From Daldinia sp. FL1419 (lineage: Eukaryota; Ascomycota; Sordariomycetes; Xylariales; Hypoxylaceae), in assembly GCA_025201765.1 (NCBI GenBank), contig MU623372.1, forward strand, positions 62,001 through 126,000: 64,000 nucleotides of DNA. Direction: 5' to 3'. Numbering within the stretch: the first letter of the stretch is position 1; each line of letters starts with the position of its first letter. The position numbers were made by a program, and so were the translations under genes. A model generated the notes under the pieces. The model was given only the letters and a program-made list of their open reading frames with translations. It was not told the origin of the DNA and made no database searches. Shown here one piece after another: positions 1 to 11,770 of this stretch.

Positions 1-1
1 G

Positions 2-472
2 GCAAAGGGCGGTCCGGTAATTATGCCTCAGCCGCGCGGGTTTGTCAACAGGCCACTTCACCTTCTACGTTCCCCCGAATCCTTCCATAGTTTTAGTTAC
101 GAAACGGATACCGAGACAGAGGCTAGCGTTGAGACCGGAACGCTCGTTAGCGATGCCGAGACAGATCGAACAGAGGTCACTATCGGCCAGAACTGCCTTA
201 GCGACTTCTCGAATTGCCTTGGCATATCACAAGGGGACGACGGTGCATCACTTACTGTTGTCGATTCTGATGCGTATACACGAGCTAGTACTGTGGACGA
301 TGCATACGGCTGGGAAGCAGAGCTTGAGCGCAAGATGAAGTGCAGAGTCAGCACTGATTCTGTGTGTCCTTATCGTCATCATAGCCAATATCGGAATACG
401 GATGGCGGTATGCGGGGCCTCTTCCACCGTGTCTTTTCTGTGTCCGGAAGGAGAGTAAATTCCGGGTTTTAG
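2..472 (+). CDS. Unrecognised acidic Ser/Thr-rich protein, 3' end only
   Basis: The frame is open from the left edge (base 2) to a TAG at 470-472, so this is most likely the last exon of a gene that begins outside the window. The first ATG in view is at 23, but nothing marks it as the true start. The residues seen are rich in Asp, Glu, Thr and Ser (an ETDTETEA-like stretch around codons 27-34 counted from that ATG). A more structured tail follows, with an AYGWEAELERKM segment and a basic end (LFHRVFSVSGRR). Codon use looks like a real gene and differs from the overlapping frames. I do not recognise the family, and no catalytic motif is visible. It could instead be a chance frame in a 3' region. 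Confidence 0.5.
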   Translation, partial: AKGGPVIMPQPRGFVNRPLHLLRSPESFHSFSYETDTETEASVETGTLVSDAETDRTEVTIGQNCLSDFSNCLGISQGDDGASLTVVDSDAYTRASTVDDAYGWEAELERKMKCRVSTDSVCPYRHHSQYRNTDGGMRGLFHRVFSVSGRRVNSGF

Positions 473-1704
473 ATCTACGTTTTGCCATTAAGTTGGTATT
501 ATTGAATTACGCGAGACGGATTAATGAGTCGATCTACTTTGCTTTTTCGAGCAGCACGACTTACAAAAGTTTTCCTACCATGGTCATCATCGGCGGGTTT
601 GAAATGCATCATATGGTTTAATCATTTTACGGCGTTATCATTCATATCCGGACGGCCAGGCAACTGGGTCCTACGGCGGCAAGCATTCAAAATAAATCGG
701 GTCAAATATGGCATAGAATGGGAAACCCAACAGGATTTTTTTTTCTCGGCAAGGCGTTCCAACTGGTTGATTTGTTTGGGGGGGGATATCACGACCATTT
801 TCGCTTAGATGTAACGAATTTCCGCTCAACGTTATCGTTTTCTCGGGTCGGGTCAGGATCGGGAGGCAAGGCAATCAAGAAAGCAAGTAAATCAAAGAAA
901 GCAGCGTCGTCTGCAAAAGAACATTGGCTCTAACTCTACAAGAATACCCCTGCATTGTATAGAGCGGGAATTATTATATTGGGCAAGACAAGACGAGCAA
1001 AGACAAACGCGAGAGTTTGTGTGCTAATATATCGTGTTGATATATCATAATCCTCGGGCTGTCAACTAGTAGAGGTGCCGAATGAATATAGTATGAAAGT
1101 CCATGTATACCTACCTATGAACCTATCTTGATGCTTGATTCTGTGATATGGTATGGTGTTTTTGCGTTTGTGCTTGTAGATGTTTAACCTGCATAGTGTT
1201 TCTATTGCGCCTCATAAGTCTGCGCACAACCTTGTATTCTTCCAATGAAGGTCCCTAGTTTAAACTGAATTGTGCATTCAGATCCTATGATCATGTTGAT
1301 CGCGATGGATCGTCTCGTACACGGTAATCCAATTCTACGTCCTCCCTGTTACTTCAAAATACTAAACTACAGGCATATACTCGTTTACGTAAATCAGGAC
1401 ATCACGAATATTCAAGAAACTCCGGTCTAGTCTTTTCTCTTCGCTATCGACTATCAAATCCATTACAGCTAACATGTCGATAGAGATTCCCCATCGCCTC
1501 CAGAGCTAGCGACGCTATTGAACACATGACGAAATGCTCCTTCCTTAACCCAAAGGGAAAATAACAAAACACACGCCAGAATTGCTCCATCCAGCCGTCT
1601 ATAATCTCGAATTACGGGTTTCTTTTTTTACAAAACCCATGTCCTATCTCTTTTAGGTATCTAGGCGACTGTTTCCTTCCCATTTCTCTTTTGTTCGTTC
1701 CACA
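473..1704. other. Intergenic stretch, no gene seen
   Basis: About 1.2 kb between the left-edge gene and the 3' end of GUT2, so it should hold the 3' UTRs of both. Short frames at 524-808 and 718-933 have no recognisable domain. The second has a lysine-rich end but spans a T-run (about 736-745), so I do not call it. Nothing else supportable is seen. Confidence 0.6.
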
Positions 1705-3806
1705 TTACTCCTCGGCAACAGGAGGCTTGTTGTGTCTCGAGTACATCTTATACTCGAGGGACGAGCTAAAGTCGAGCTTGCCCTTCTCGACTTGAGCTCT
1801 GGTGACAGAGAGCATGGGTTCGGGCAGACCCATGGACTGTAAGAATTCTACGGCTATAATTAAATTTTGAATTAGTATACCTCCTCCCAATTGGTTAGGG
1901 ATAAACTATGTGACTTACTGTCCTTCCATTCCCGTTCCTGTCGCTTTCGGTCCCATTTTAGCTCTTGGCTCATGATGTCGATGATCTTGGGTAGGCACTC
2001 GAGCGCAGCCTGGGCATTCAAGAATGCCAATCTCGTTCGTCGTGCAAGAACATCAACGGCGGTCTGGGCATACTCGTTGGTAATGGCGTATCGAATTTCA
2101 CCATCCACGAAGGGGTAAAGACGAGCGATACGCTCGCCTCTCGCGGGGAATCGCAGGTCCGTCGGCTTACACATAGCCGCAACGGTCCAAGCTCGGTCAC
2201 CGTAACTTTCCGTTAGGTGCTTAGCAACCTCAGTCTCGATACCGAAGTGTTGGATCAAGTTGATAAACAACGTCTTGCTGAAGCCATGGGCACCAACTAA
2301 TCGGACGTTATGAGTTTGGCAGGTTCCGTTGAGAATTGCGCCGTCGTCAATGGCTTCAGTACCGCTGACTCGGGGAGCGTTAGGGAAGGGCTTCGTAGGA
2401 AGGTTAAATTCCTTGATTGCCGCATCCACACAATCTTCGGCCATTTGTCGGTAGGTTGTCCATTTTCCACCTGCACATGTCACAAGACCGGAGCTGGAAA
2501 TATCAACAAGGTGGTTGCGTACAAGCGACTGCGTGTTCTTGGCCTTGGGATCTTTGACTAGAGGACGAATACCAGCCCAGGCTGCGAGCACATCGCCGCG
2601 GCGGACATGAATATCGGGGGAGAGATAGTGGCTAACTTCATTCAAGATCCACTGGATAGACTTCTCATCGGGAAGGGGGTTTGGAGAGATGGATGTGGGC
2701 TCATCAGTTGTACCTGCAATTGTGTTGCCTTGCCACGGGAGGAAGAAAATGACTCGTCCGTCAGATGTCGATGGATCAATTAATCCCATGTTTGAAGGAC
2801 TGTAGTAACCAGGTAAGATGACGTGGACGCCTGAAGCGGGAGCGACAATTTCCGCGCAATCCTGGTCGTCGAGTTTCCGGATAGAATCGGTAAAGGGGCC
2901 AGTGCAGTTGACAATACATTTAGCTTTGACGGAAAACGGCTCGGCCTTCTGACCATTACGCTCACTGATCTTGTCCTTCACTAGAGCACCATTTAGTTTG
3001 CCATGCTCATTCTTTGTTAGACCAGTCACCTCAGCATGATTCAATACAGTAGCTCCGTATACCGCTGCGGTCATTGCGATAGAGACGTTCATCCTGGAGT
3101 CGTTATGGGCACCATCGTAATACACCAGAGCGCCGACAAGATCGGTCTGCTTCAGCATAGGGAAAGCATCCAAAGCCTTACTCCTGGTTAAGAAGTAAGA
3201 ACTCTCGATACCTTCGCTTCCGGCAAGGAAATCATAGAACTTGGTACCAGCCCAGTAATATGGTGCCTTCCACCACTTATCCAGAGGAAGCATAATGGGT
3301 AGCCACGAACTCAGATGAGGAGCCGTTTGCAAGAAATACTTGCGCTCCTTGAGGGCCTCCTTGACTAATTGGTACTGGCTGTAATCCAAGTTCCACACAG
3401 CTTTTTCCAAGTATCTTACACCACCATGTACAAGCTTAGTACTCTTACTGCTGGTACCACTGCTGAAGTCGTCCCTCTCGACGACTGCTACCTTGAGACC
3501 TCTAGTGACAGCATCCAGCGCAACACCTGCTCCAGTGGCACCACCGCCAATAACAAGCATATCATATTCCTCCTCTTCTCCGGTACTCTTTTTAAGATCG
3601 GCTATTTGCTCCTCACGAGACTTCACTTTGGGAAAGCGAGGGAGCTTAAATGTGCCATCGGCGCCGTAGATGGGGGGAGGAACCGCGGGTCCTTCGAATC
3701 CTGGAATATTCCGGGGTCGGTATGAATAAATAAGCGCACCACCACCAACTGCAGCGAGCGTGGTGGGAAGGGCAATGCGCCTTATTCCTCTCGCAAATCT
3801 GGACAT
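1705..3806 (-). CDS. GUT2: FAD-dependent glycerol-3-phosphate dehydrogenase, mitochondrial
   Basis: Two exons: 3806-1919 and 1853-1705. The 65-bp intron has donor GTAAGT, branch TACTAATT and acceptor TATAG. The product is 678 aa, a normal length for fungal Gut2. The enzyme oxidises sn-glycerol-3-phosphate to dihydroxyacetone phosphate and passes electrons via FAD to ubiquinone at the mitochondrial inner membrane; it serves glycerol catabolism and the G3P shuttle. Seen in sequence: a basic N-terminus with a hydrophobic segment at about residues 12-29 (targeting/anchor), the FAD dinucleotide-binding motif IGGGATGAG at 86-94, the family signature SGTSSKSTKLVHGGVRYLE just after it, and a conserved DAO C-terminal region. 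The ATG at 3806 gives the expected presequence. Its 3' end lies about 1.2 kb from the left-edge gene. Confidence 0.97.
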
Positions 3807-5432
3807 GATGGGAGAGTTGGCCTGGTATTAAGATTTGGGTGCGTCCCGTCGAGTTGCACTGTCAGTAAGACCTATTTTCGACAATGCTGACCGTGCCTAG
3901 CTACAGACACGGAACTGCGTTCAAGTATAAAAACTCGAACACAGCAGCTAAACAAGCAAACTGGCTTCTATAAACTGGAGCGTGATGCAAGGGATAAAAT
4001 AATACAGCTGGATAGAAGATGGATCTCTTTTAATCAGCGACCGGCTGCGGACAAAATTGACGCCAAGTCGAGTCTGATTGCCCCCCTTGAGGCTTGAATG
4101 GTTCGAGATTACTTAGGGTTAGATGTTGTAAAAGTATAAAAAAGAAAGAGAGAAGATAATTAGAGAAATTTCCCTCACTCCGAGAAAATGTGACGAAGTT
4201 GAATGGTGTTGGACTTTGTTACAACGTGGGGGTGAAAGACCACGCGGTCAGGCACTTCTTCTTTCGGTGGAGAATGTAAATGGAGTTAATGGAGAAGAAT
4301 GGAGAAGAATGGAGACAACTACGTGTAGGAGTTGATAGTTGATATCAACATTGTTTTTTCGTACCAGTTACAAGGTTACGCCGAGAGAAATTATGTATAC
4401 TTTTAATAATTGGAAAAAGGGCTTACTTTTAGTTATCGTATTAGCTCGTGATGGGGCCGGGGCTCGGGAAACTGGGTCCACGACAGTGCAACTCCCTTCC
4501 CGGACTGAAAATATGAGCATCAATCCCACAGTCCCCATACAAATTCCATACCTTGGAGGCCGTGGTACCTTGCCAGATACCCCACAATGGCCCCATAATT
4601 AGGGATGCGGCAACGGGACTTACTATGAGGTATGTATGGTACGGTTGGGCTCGGTACAAAGTCGAATGTATGTAGTGTAAGAGAAAAAAAAAGAGAAGGA
4701 ACTGCACATAAAAGGCCTCACTTTAAAATGCCCACTGTGTAGCACAACATTATTGAACCATAAGAATGCACTAGTGCAAACTTATGCACCTATCGAGATG
4801 GCTCGATAGAGCGGGGGAAGAAAACAAGGGGAAGGAGCCTCTTAAACATTCTTTTAGATGACTAGGCCCGACAGTAGATGTTCCATCAATCATAGACGGA
4901 TCATCGAACCATTTGTATCGCCTTTGTGTTAATTCCATTGCACAAATATGGTCCTTTGTCTCGGAACACGTACTTCACCATCTCAAACAGATATATCGAA
5001 AGTATATCCTCAAGGTTAGGAATTAATAGATATCGTATATAGGTACCTTATATGTACTTTCTCTTAATAATTACATATGCATAACTAAAAGGGAGCAATC
5101 CATACGAGGTAGCTTCTTTTCTCCACGTGCGCGCGTCTCGTCATGCCTCGCTGACGTAGTATATTCTGTATAGGTATTCGAGGTAGTAGTTAGGTAGTAT
5201 CCTTCCAAGTTACGCAGCCAATCCAACCAATCCAACCAATCCAACCAATCCAACAAAACGCTAGCTTCCTTCTTATCGTCATTGCGGTCTCGGGGTAATA
5301 GTACCGGCTACTTCTTGGTGTGTTTGAGGTATAGGATTGGGCTAAGTTAAAAATTATTTTAGTGCGTGTGATTAAAATTTAGTAAACTTTTTTTTTTTTT
5401 GTTAGTATAATATTTGATACAAATAAGAAAAT
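3807..5432. other. Intergenic: GUT2 upstream region and MHYT gene downstream region
   Basis: About 1.6 kb. The part next to 3807 should contain the GUT2 promoter and 5' leader. The far part contains a minisatellite (5218-5254) and a T-run (about 5388-5400) just downstream of the next gene's stop. Short frames at 4339-4707 look random. A GGAGAAGAAT direct repeat occurs near 4290-4315. Confidence 0.55.
5218..5254. repeat. 9-bp tandem repeat, about four copies
   Basis: The unit CCAATCCAA is repeated about 4.1 times without a mismatch. It lies in intergenic DNA roughly 180 bp beyond the stop of the MHYT gene. On the minus strand it encodes a chance (DWL)n peptide, which I do not believe is a gene. 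Confidence 0.9.
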
Positions 5433-8256
5433 TCAAAGTCCGTCAAGGCAAACAGCGAATAGCTCGTCAACGAATGTAATCACCTCATTGACCTCTTCGC
5501 GCTCCGCTACAGCGCGGTTGTCGTCTTCCACCCCGGATAACGATGCTGTCCCAAAGTCGAAGCCAGCTCCAGCTTTGACCATCGTCACGCGGTCTGCGCT
5601 GACAGGAGTTTTCGACGGGGCAGACGCTCCGCCACCACTACTAACATGGTCGATCTGTATTATATCTACCTGGATCTCCTGTGACACCATGATACCTCCG
5701 AAAGAGGAGGTTTGATGTACCGCTTTATCAGATACCGTACCATTCCACGATTTGTGGCGATCGGGGATATCCTGACTGCACCGCTTCATCGTAGAATCGC
5801 AATCAGTTGAATCATAATTTGATGTCCGTTTCAATAGTTCCGTTGGAGTTGAGTAGCCATCTTCGACTATGGCATAGTCATCAGTTTTCGACCGTCTAAA
5901 ACGACGCAGCGAACCCAAGCGATTCCGCCAAAATATGGCTCGCCCGACTCGTTGGTATATTGCAGGTGGCTTATTGATCGACACTGCATTTACGGTCGGG
6001 GATAACTCCCGATGCACATGTCGCGTAAATGCAGCGAGATGAGGTGAATTCTTATACGCCATTTGATGAACCTTGAAGAAATTTAAGGGCATGAATTCGC
6101 ACCTGGGACTGTTTGCGCTGGCGTTGTTTGGCATCATAATGCACAAAGCAATCATTGTACAAGATTCTGAAGTTAACCCAACCCGAGCTCTACAAGGTAC
6201 TTGAACCACCCTAGATGTCAATACGGCTTCGTCGAAAACGGGGTCATCTATCCAGGCGCGAAGAGATTGCAAAGCGTCGGACAGCTGCGAGGCGAAGAGC
6301 ACTTCTCGAGGAGAAAGCTTCTTCAGTGCGTCCAGATTTTGGAACAGGAGAGGGACATCCATTCTGTCGAGTCGACGAATCACTGCACATCAGAGTTAGC
6401 TGCCAAGTCTCAAGTATGGAAGGCATTGAAACAAGGCGATACGCATTAGGCATTGAGCCGTAAAACAGGACCGGGCTGGTGACTGAACTGACTCAGAATT
6501 GTTGATATAGGGAGGATTATCGAGATACGTACCATCCATCTGCCACGACTCCAGTCGTTCGAGTGGTATTGGCATCGTAGGGAGCAAGCTTCGAGCGCCC
6601 TTTTTGACAATAACGTCGAAACCAAAACTTTTCACGCGAGCCTTAACACCAAAAAAGCCGAGATGTACGCCGCGGTCCAACACAGCGTTCCCTTCAGCCA
6701 ACGCCGCCATGCTTCTTAACTTCCCTTTAAGGTCTCTGCTTTTGATTTTCATGCGAGACCCAATGATCCCGCAGACCTGGTGAGGCTCGGCGAAGCGAAA
6801 CCCAGCAGCCTCAAGTCGATTCACTTCGTGAGAATATTCGAGACGGCGGACCAAAAACATCATTGAACCCCGTCCAGAACTCTGTTGTAGCATGGCTCGA
6901 AGGCCTTGCGCCCTGCTGTATCCGTTGTGACCACCTTTTTCTAGCACATTCTCGAGGCTATAGTTGAGTTTTTGAGGCAGCTCGTCAGCTCCAGTAGCCA
7001 AGATGTCATCCCACAGAATACCAATGTCAACGAGCTGCTCCATTAACTTGTTTGCTAAATTCATAGCGGCGACGCAGAAAAGTTCTCGAAAGATAGTATC
7101 GTAGTTTTCGATTATTTTTCCCTCGTTATCAATGAGACTGATCTTAGTATCGCGAGTGCCCTTACGCAAACGCCCCAGATGCTTAGCCATACCATCAACC
7201 ATGCCGGCCACGCTATTCCAGTCTCGAGAGACTTGAAACATCCAATGAAAGAGGGGATGAGCAATCCCGAAGGTGTCGCCTACAGTCTTTTCCACATAAC
7301 TTTCTGTAATCTTTTCGCTGGGTAGTAATCCCTCCGGGTTTACTAGAATTCTTCCCGATTTATCGAATATTGCCGCCGCTAATACAATCTGTTCAGCCTT
7401 ATTTGCATTTCGCCTTATGACGCGGGTAGCGTAAATGATAGAACCTGCCATGAAGAAGATCGTGGGGATCAATAGACATATGAGGATTATGATAGCCCGG
7501 CTTTGAGAGAGTTGAGGGTTTCCGTTTGTTTGTCTTAAACGATAATTCGTGCCAACAGCCGCAATCCAATGCATTCCAGACATTGCGCCAGCCAACAAAT
7601 GTGCAAATAACATCCTCTTCGGCCACGAATTCTTCCAAGACGATCTACAAGCGAAGAACAGCGACAGGGCCATCATACTGCCGATCACAGCCATAACTAC
7701 CGCCCCTATAATGAACACGCGGTTATATACGCAATCGTAATTAGCAATGGAAGCATTGCCCAGGTAATGCATCCCGCAAATACCACTGCCAGCAAGCACG
7801 CCTCCACAACATATGCGCCATTTTGAGGCTTTATAGTTTGCACCAACGGCCATGAAGGCCACCAATAGTACAATGACTGGTAGGAAGAAGGAGAGTGCGG
7901 AAAAACGGCTAGCATAATCGATGCGGAGTTCAGGTTCGCCGTCACCTAGTTTTGTTGCATGGTTGCCGACAAAATGCTACCATCAGTTAGACGTCTTATA
8001 GTTTCGTAAGGGTAAAACCGTGAGGCCTTACCATGCACCATATCGAAATCCCACCCATAGCTATCGCAGCACTGACAAGTACAAGATAATCGGATAAGCC
8101 ATTTCGGGAAGTTCGTCGATTGAGTAACTCGAGTGTTAAGGCCGTCCCGATGCAAGAGACAACGTAACTTAGAAATACGAAGCTTGCCTGGAATGACCGG
8201 GGGACGATTTCACCCTCATATTGAAGAAGAAGAAGCTGCTCGCCGTTCGACATCAT
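5433..8256 (-). CDS. MHYT-domain integral membrane signalling protein
   Basis: Three exons: 8256-8032, 7976-6533 and 6382-5433. Introns are 55 bp (GTAAGG...GTAG) and 150 bp (GTACGT...GCTAAC...GCAG). Product 872 aa. The N-terminal third is hydrophobic with several transmembrane helices carrying MHYT-type motifs: Met75-His76 in CMHFVGN (rebuilt across intron 1), Met144-His145 in GMHYLGN, and a third in SGMHWIAAVGTN. In bacteria this domain is proposed to sense a gas or redox signal through a metal bound by these Met/His residues. The fungal proteins join it to a long cytosolic part without a GGDEF/EAL output domain, and their role is not established. The C-terminal half has no motif I recognise. 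Methionine codons at 8256 and 8253 are both possible starts. Confidence 0.85.
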
Positions 8257-11200
8257 GGAGTGTTTGTATTCGTGTAGGCCAGGTCGAGGGCCACAAAGAG
8301 TGTCTGGCTACAGGATGACTTAAGGCATCAACTAAAGTTCACGCCGAGAGAAACAACATGGTACTCTTGTCTGTGGGATAAAATTCATGGAGTGATCCTC
8401 AAACTGCGAAGTAGACACGAACAGAAATGGCCCAAGTGTCCGATTGTAAACATACCTATATACCTAGGTAGGTAGGTATGCTTGCATGTCGGTGGGAATC
8501 AACTTGAACAACCTACCCGATGCAGGCAAGCAGAGGCTTGGACATTAATATGGAGAAGGGGTATACGAATGTCGAGTTGTTTAGACCACCATTAAACGGT
8601 GCGGCCGCTCTAATATTGCTGTTCTGGCCTTAGGAGCAAGCCTTGCTTCCAACACATTGTAGAGCTTAGCAGACATCATAGTTGCAGCTCTAGTACAATG
8701 CGTTCAAGAAATAGGTAATCATAGCAACAATACTCTACTCGGCAATTATCAATATGCCAATTTCAACAAGGACCAGGATCTACCCACACCCTTCGACCCT
8801 GATTTTCTTTTTCGAATAGTGCAGTAGACACAAACCCGGAACCGCGGGGACCACGGCGATTCTGGTACCAAGACACATAGAGGAAGGATACCATAACCCG
8901 GCATGTGCCGTGTATTTTCTCAGTCCAGAATAGCCGCAAGATTTTCTGGGAACAAACTTCTTTATCTTATATCCGAGGGCGATAATTCGATATATTCCTC
9001 TTCATCCACCAATGGACAACGCGCGAAAGATTGTGAACAAATAAAAGCGACCCCAAAGCTACCTGTTACCAACTAGATGGTACCTGTAAAATATCTTGTG
9101 TCCCACGTGTATCGTGGCTTATAAGGAACGATCTATTGTCTACAACGATGAAGATCCTAGCCTCGCTGGGATTTTCAGATTAGAATGACGACTTCTGGTT
9201 ATTCATTCCTTAATTTTTCGATGACCATATTACTGGATGCCACCTGGATCGGTTGCTATATCATCGGCCTACCAATTGGAGTTCTCAATGTCAAATGAGA
9301 ACACTATCTTTCGCCCCAATACTCAGTACCTAATGTTTACGATCGTTGAAGAGAACGAATATAGTGTGTAAATTATACTGTGCTGGCCAAGTTAACAGAA
9401 GCACCGAGTCTTCTACAGGTACGAGACAGAGATACCTACATCTTGCTAGATAATGGGCCAACGAGGATCATTACTTATCTGCGCAGATCTTAAGGTCTAA
9501 GGTTTGCAGGCTTCTTCTGTTGCATGACCCTTAGCTCTTCCGTGCGTCGTATCGCGCCGCGGCATCCCTCCGATACCTCAGTACCAGACGCTCGGTATCC
9601 CTAGCTTCGATATTTAATTTACAGCACTTCCTTTCCCGATACTTGACTGGGTATTCCTATCTGTTTGCTAATATCTAACAGTTTAATCCATCTGCTCAGC
9701 CAGCCTTGAGTTATACGACTTACCTCGTTTTATGTTACATGGGTTGTTGAAGCACACCACAAAAAGAAAAGGATTAGTACGGCACAGATGGGCAAAGTTT
9801 ATCTTCGGTGATGTTGCAAGGTCTCTATTTTCTCACGGTCTTGAACCGTAGACGAACCAATAGACGACGTTTTCCTTGAGTCTCATTAACGTCATCCAAT
9901 TTGATTCATGGTCTTTCGTACGGCCGCCTTTGGGAGTATATGATAAAGTCAACCTCCGGATCAGTAATCTTCGTACTACTTTGGATAGGAGTTGATAACG
10001 CGTGGCTTGCCGATCATCCACTCTCAACAGGTTAGCCCATTTCCACTTCAGAGAAAGGGAGAGAACAGAACTGGAGTTGGGCGGCCTCTTGCGGTCCCCG
10101 CACAATCAACGGAGGATAAAAGCCGGTTACCCGTAGTATTCAAGGGAAGACAGCTCGTACTGCGCTTCGCGGCGACTCTCGGTCCTCGGGTTGACGGTCA
10201 TAGAAAAAAAAAAAAAAAGCAATTCCATCACTAATTAAGCCATGCCTATGATGGTAATGTTCCAGATTCCGCCCATTTATATTTGCTAACTCTGGACTCG
10301 GCTAATCGGATCTGCAGGAACCTCATGAATAGACTAGCCCCTTATTGGCTTTTGTGTATTTGGGCGGTTCCAGATTTTCACGAGTGTCACTTGAATTTTT
10401 ACACAGTTGCTTGCTTCACCAGGGGACGTCCTCCTAGGACACCGCGTCCCATTCATATTCTGAAGCCATAACTCCGGGTGTTTGGTTCGGTTAGAGTATA
10501 TCTGAAGGCTTTCATATCGATTAGGGTTACGATTTGGAATCCAAAGGCAAAACTCACCGGGACGACATCTCATGTGGCATCTGTTTATACGGGGATATCC
10601 GGCGGGGTTCGAGCTTAATGTGAGTGTTGTTTAATAAAGTCTTCGATGCTTAAAGAATTCAAGGCCTTGCGGTTATAATCCCCGGGGGAATATTCTTAGG
10701 ACTTTCCTAAAACATGCTACGACATGCCTTTACACCGTAGGTCTAAACCTAAATTAACTGTTCTAGAAGTGTTGCTCAATCGTTCAATGTCTCATAGCTC
10801 ATGACGTGCTGTTCTTACCGGGAAGACCAAATCGAGCCGAATGCAAGATAAATTAAAGGGTCTATTAAACACAAGGCTTCAGCCCTCGGCGCGATATTCA
10901 AGTGAGACTTTGAGTTCGGCATCGTTGAAACACCGTGGCGCCAAACTAGGGAGGAATTGCTGTAGCGATAGGGGTAATACTGCGACGCGGAATATCGCGA
11001 CTTTAGTACCTAACTTACCTACCTTGGGGGTCTTAGACGCCATTTTGGTGTTACGAGTCCTAGGACCAACAAGGTATGCTCGACTCCGGATGTATCCGTC
11101 GTGGGTGAGGCTATTGCATGAAAAGATATAAAAACTATATTGCAACACCTGATATAGAGCCTGATACTGATATAAATTTATAAACGTTTTCTTAGGGGAT

Positions 11201-11770
11201 AGTTATGCTTCGTATTTACGGATCTGTACATTGTTCCATGTCTTAATAGATATTGTCATAGACAATTGCAATTGACATGCAATAACTTCAGTCAGATCAA
11301 TATCTCGGAATAGCAAATAATATTGTCAATTTTTGAGACTTGATTTAATAATAAATGCATTCGTGATTCACATGCATCTTAAATGTAGGTTCATGTAAGT
11401 GCACACTCACTTATAAAACGCGTATTATTGTATTACGTTGCTGTTGTATGTATTATCATACCGTTTCAGGGCCCCACTACGTCAAAGTACGAAAGCTTAA
11501 CCCCACATTGCCCCGCATACGTCAGTAAGGTTAGGTCCTTTTGCGATGCCGCCGCTGTGATAACTCGATTACACATTCGCCGATTTTTCAAACATTGCTC
11601 GTTGTTAACATCGGCGCCTAATTCTGTATTTCTATACATCTAATACGGTATCATATACCACCAGTTTTTGCGGCGATATAAAAGCGCAAAAGATACAATT
11701 ACAGACGGTAAGATTCCCCTAAAGTCAAATCCGTCCAATCTAACAGGCGCAGCGGAAAGCAAGCCCGAAA
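8257..11770. other. 3.5 kb intergenic region between divergent genes
   Basis: This separates the MHYT gene (-) from CIA1 (+). No frame above about 96 codons and no domain is visible. It contains a TAGGTA cluster at 8463-8479, A-runs near 10202-10217, and a more AT-rich stretch from about 11150 to 11450. It should hold both promoters; the rest could be regulatory DNA, a non-coding RNA or a decayed element, and the sequence does not decide. Confidence 0.5.
11677..11684 (+). promoter_or_regulatory. TATA box candidate for CIA1
   Basis: TATAAAAG lies about 87 bp upstream of the CIA1 ATG, a plausible spacing for a short fungal 5' leader. The assignment rests on consensus and position only. Confidence 0.5.

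Noticed and set aside
718..933. Short frame with a lysine-rich, histone-like end
   Set aside because: Only 71 codons, crosses a homopolymer T-run, and has no recognisable fold or splice partners.
5071..5256. Frame with a repeated DWL peptide
   Set aside because: A product of the 9-bp tandem repeat, not a gene.
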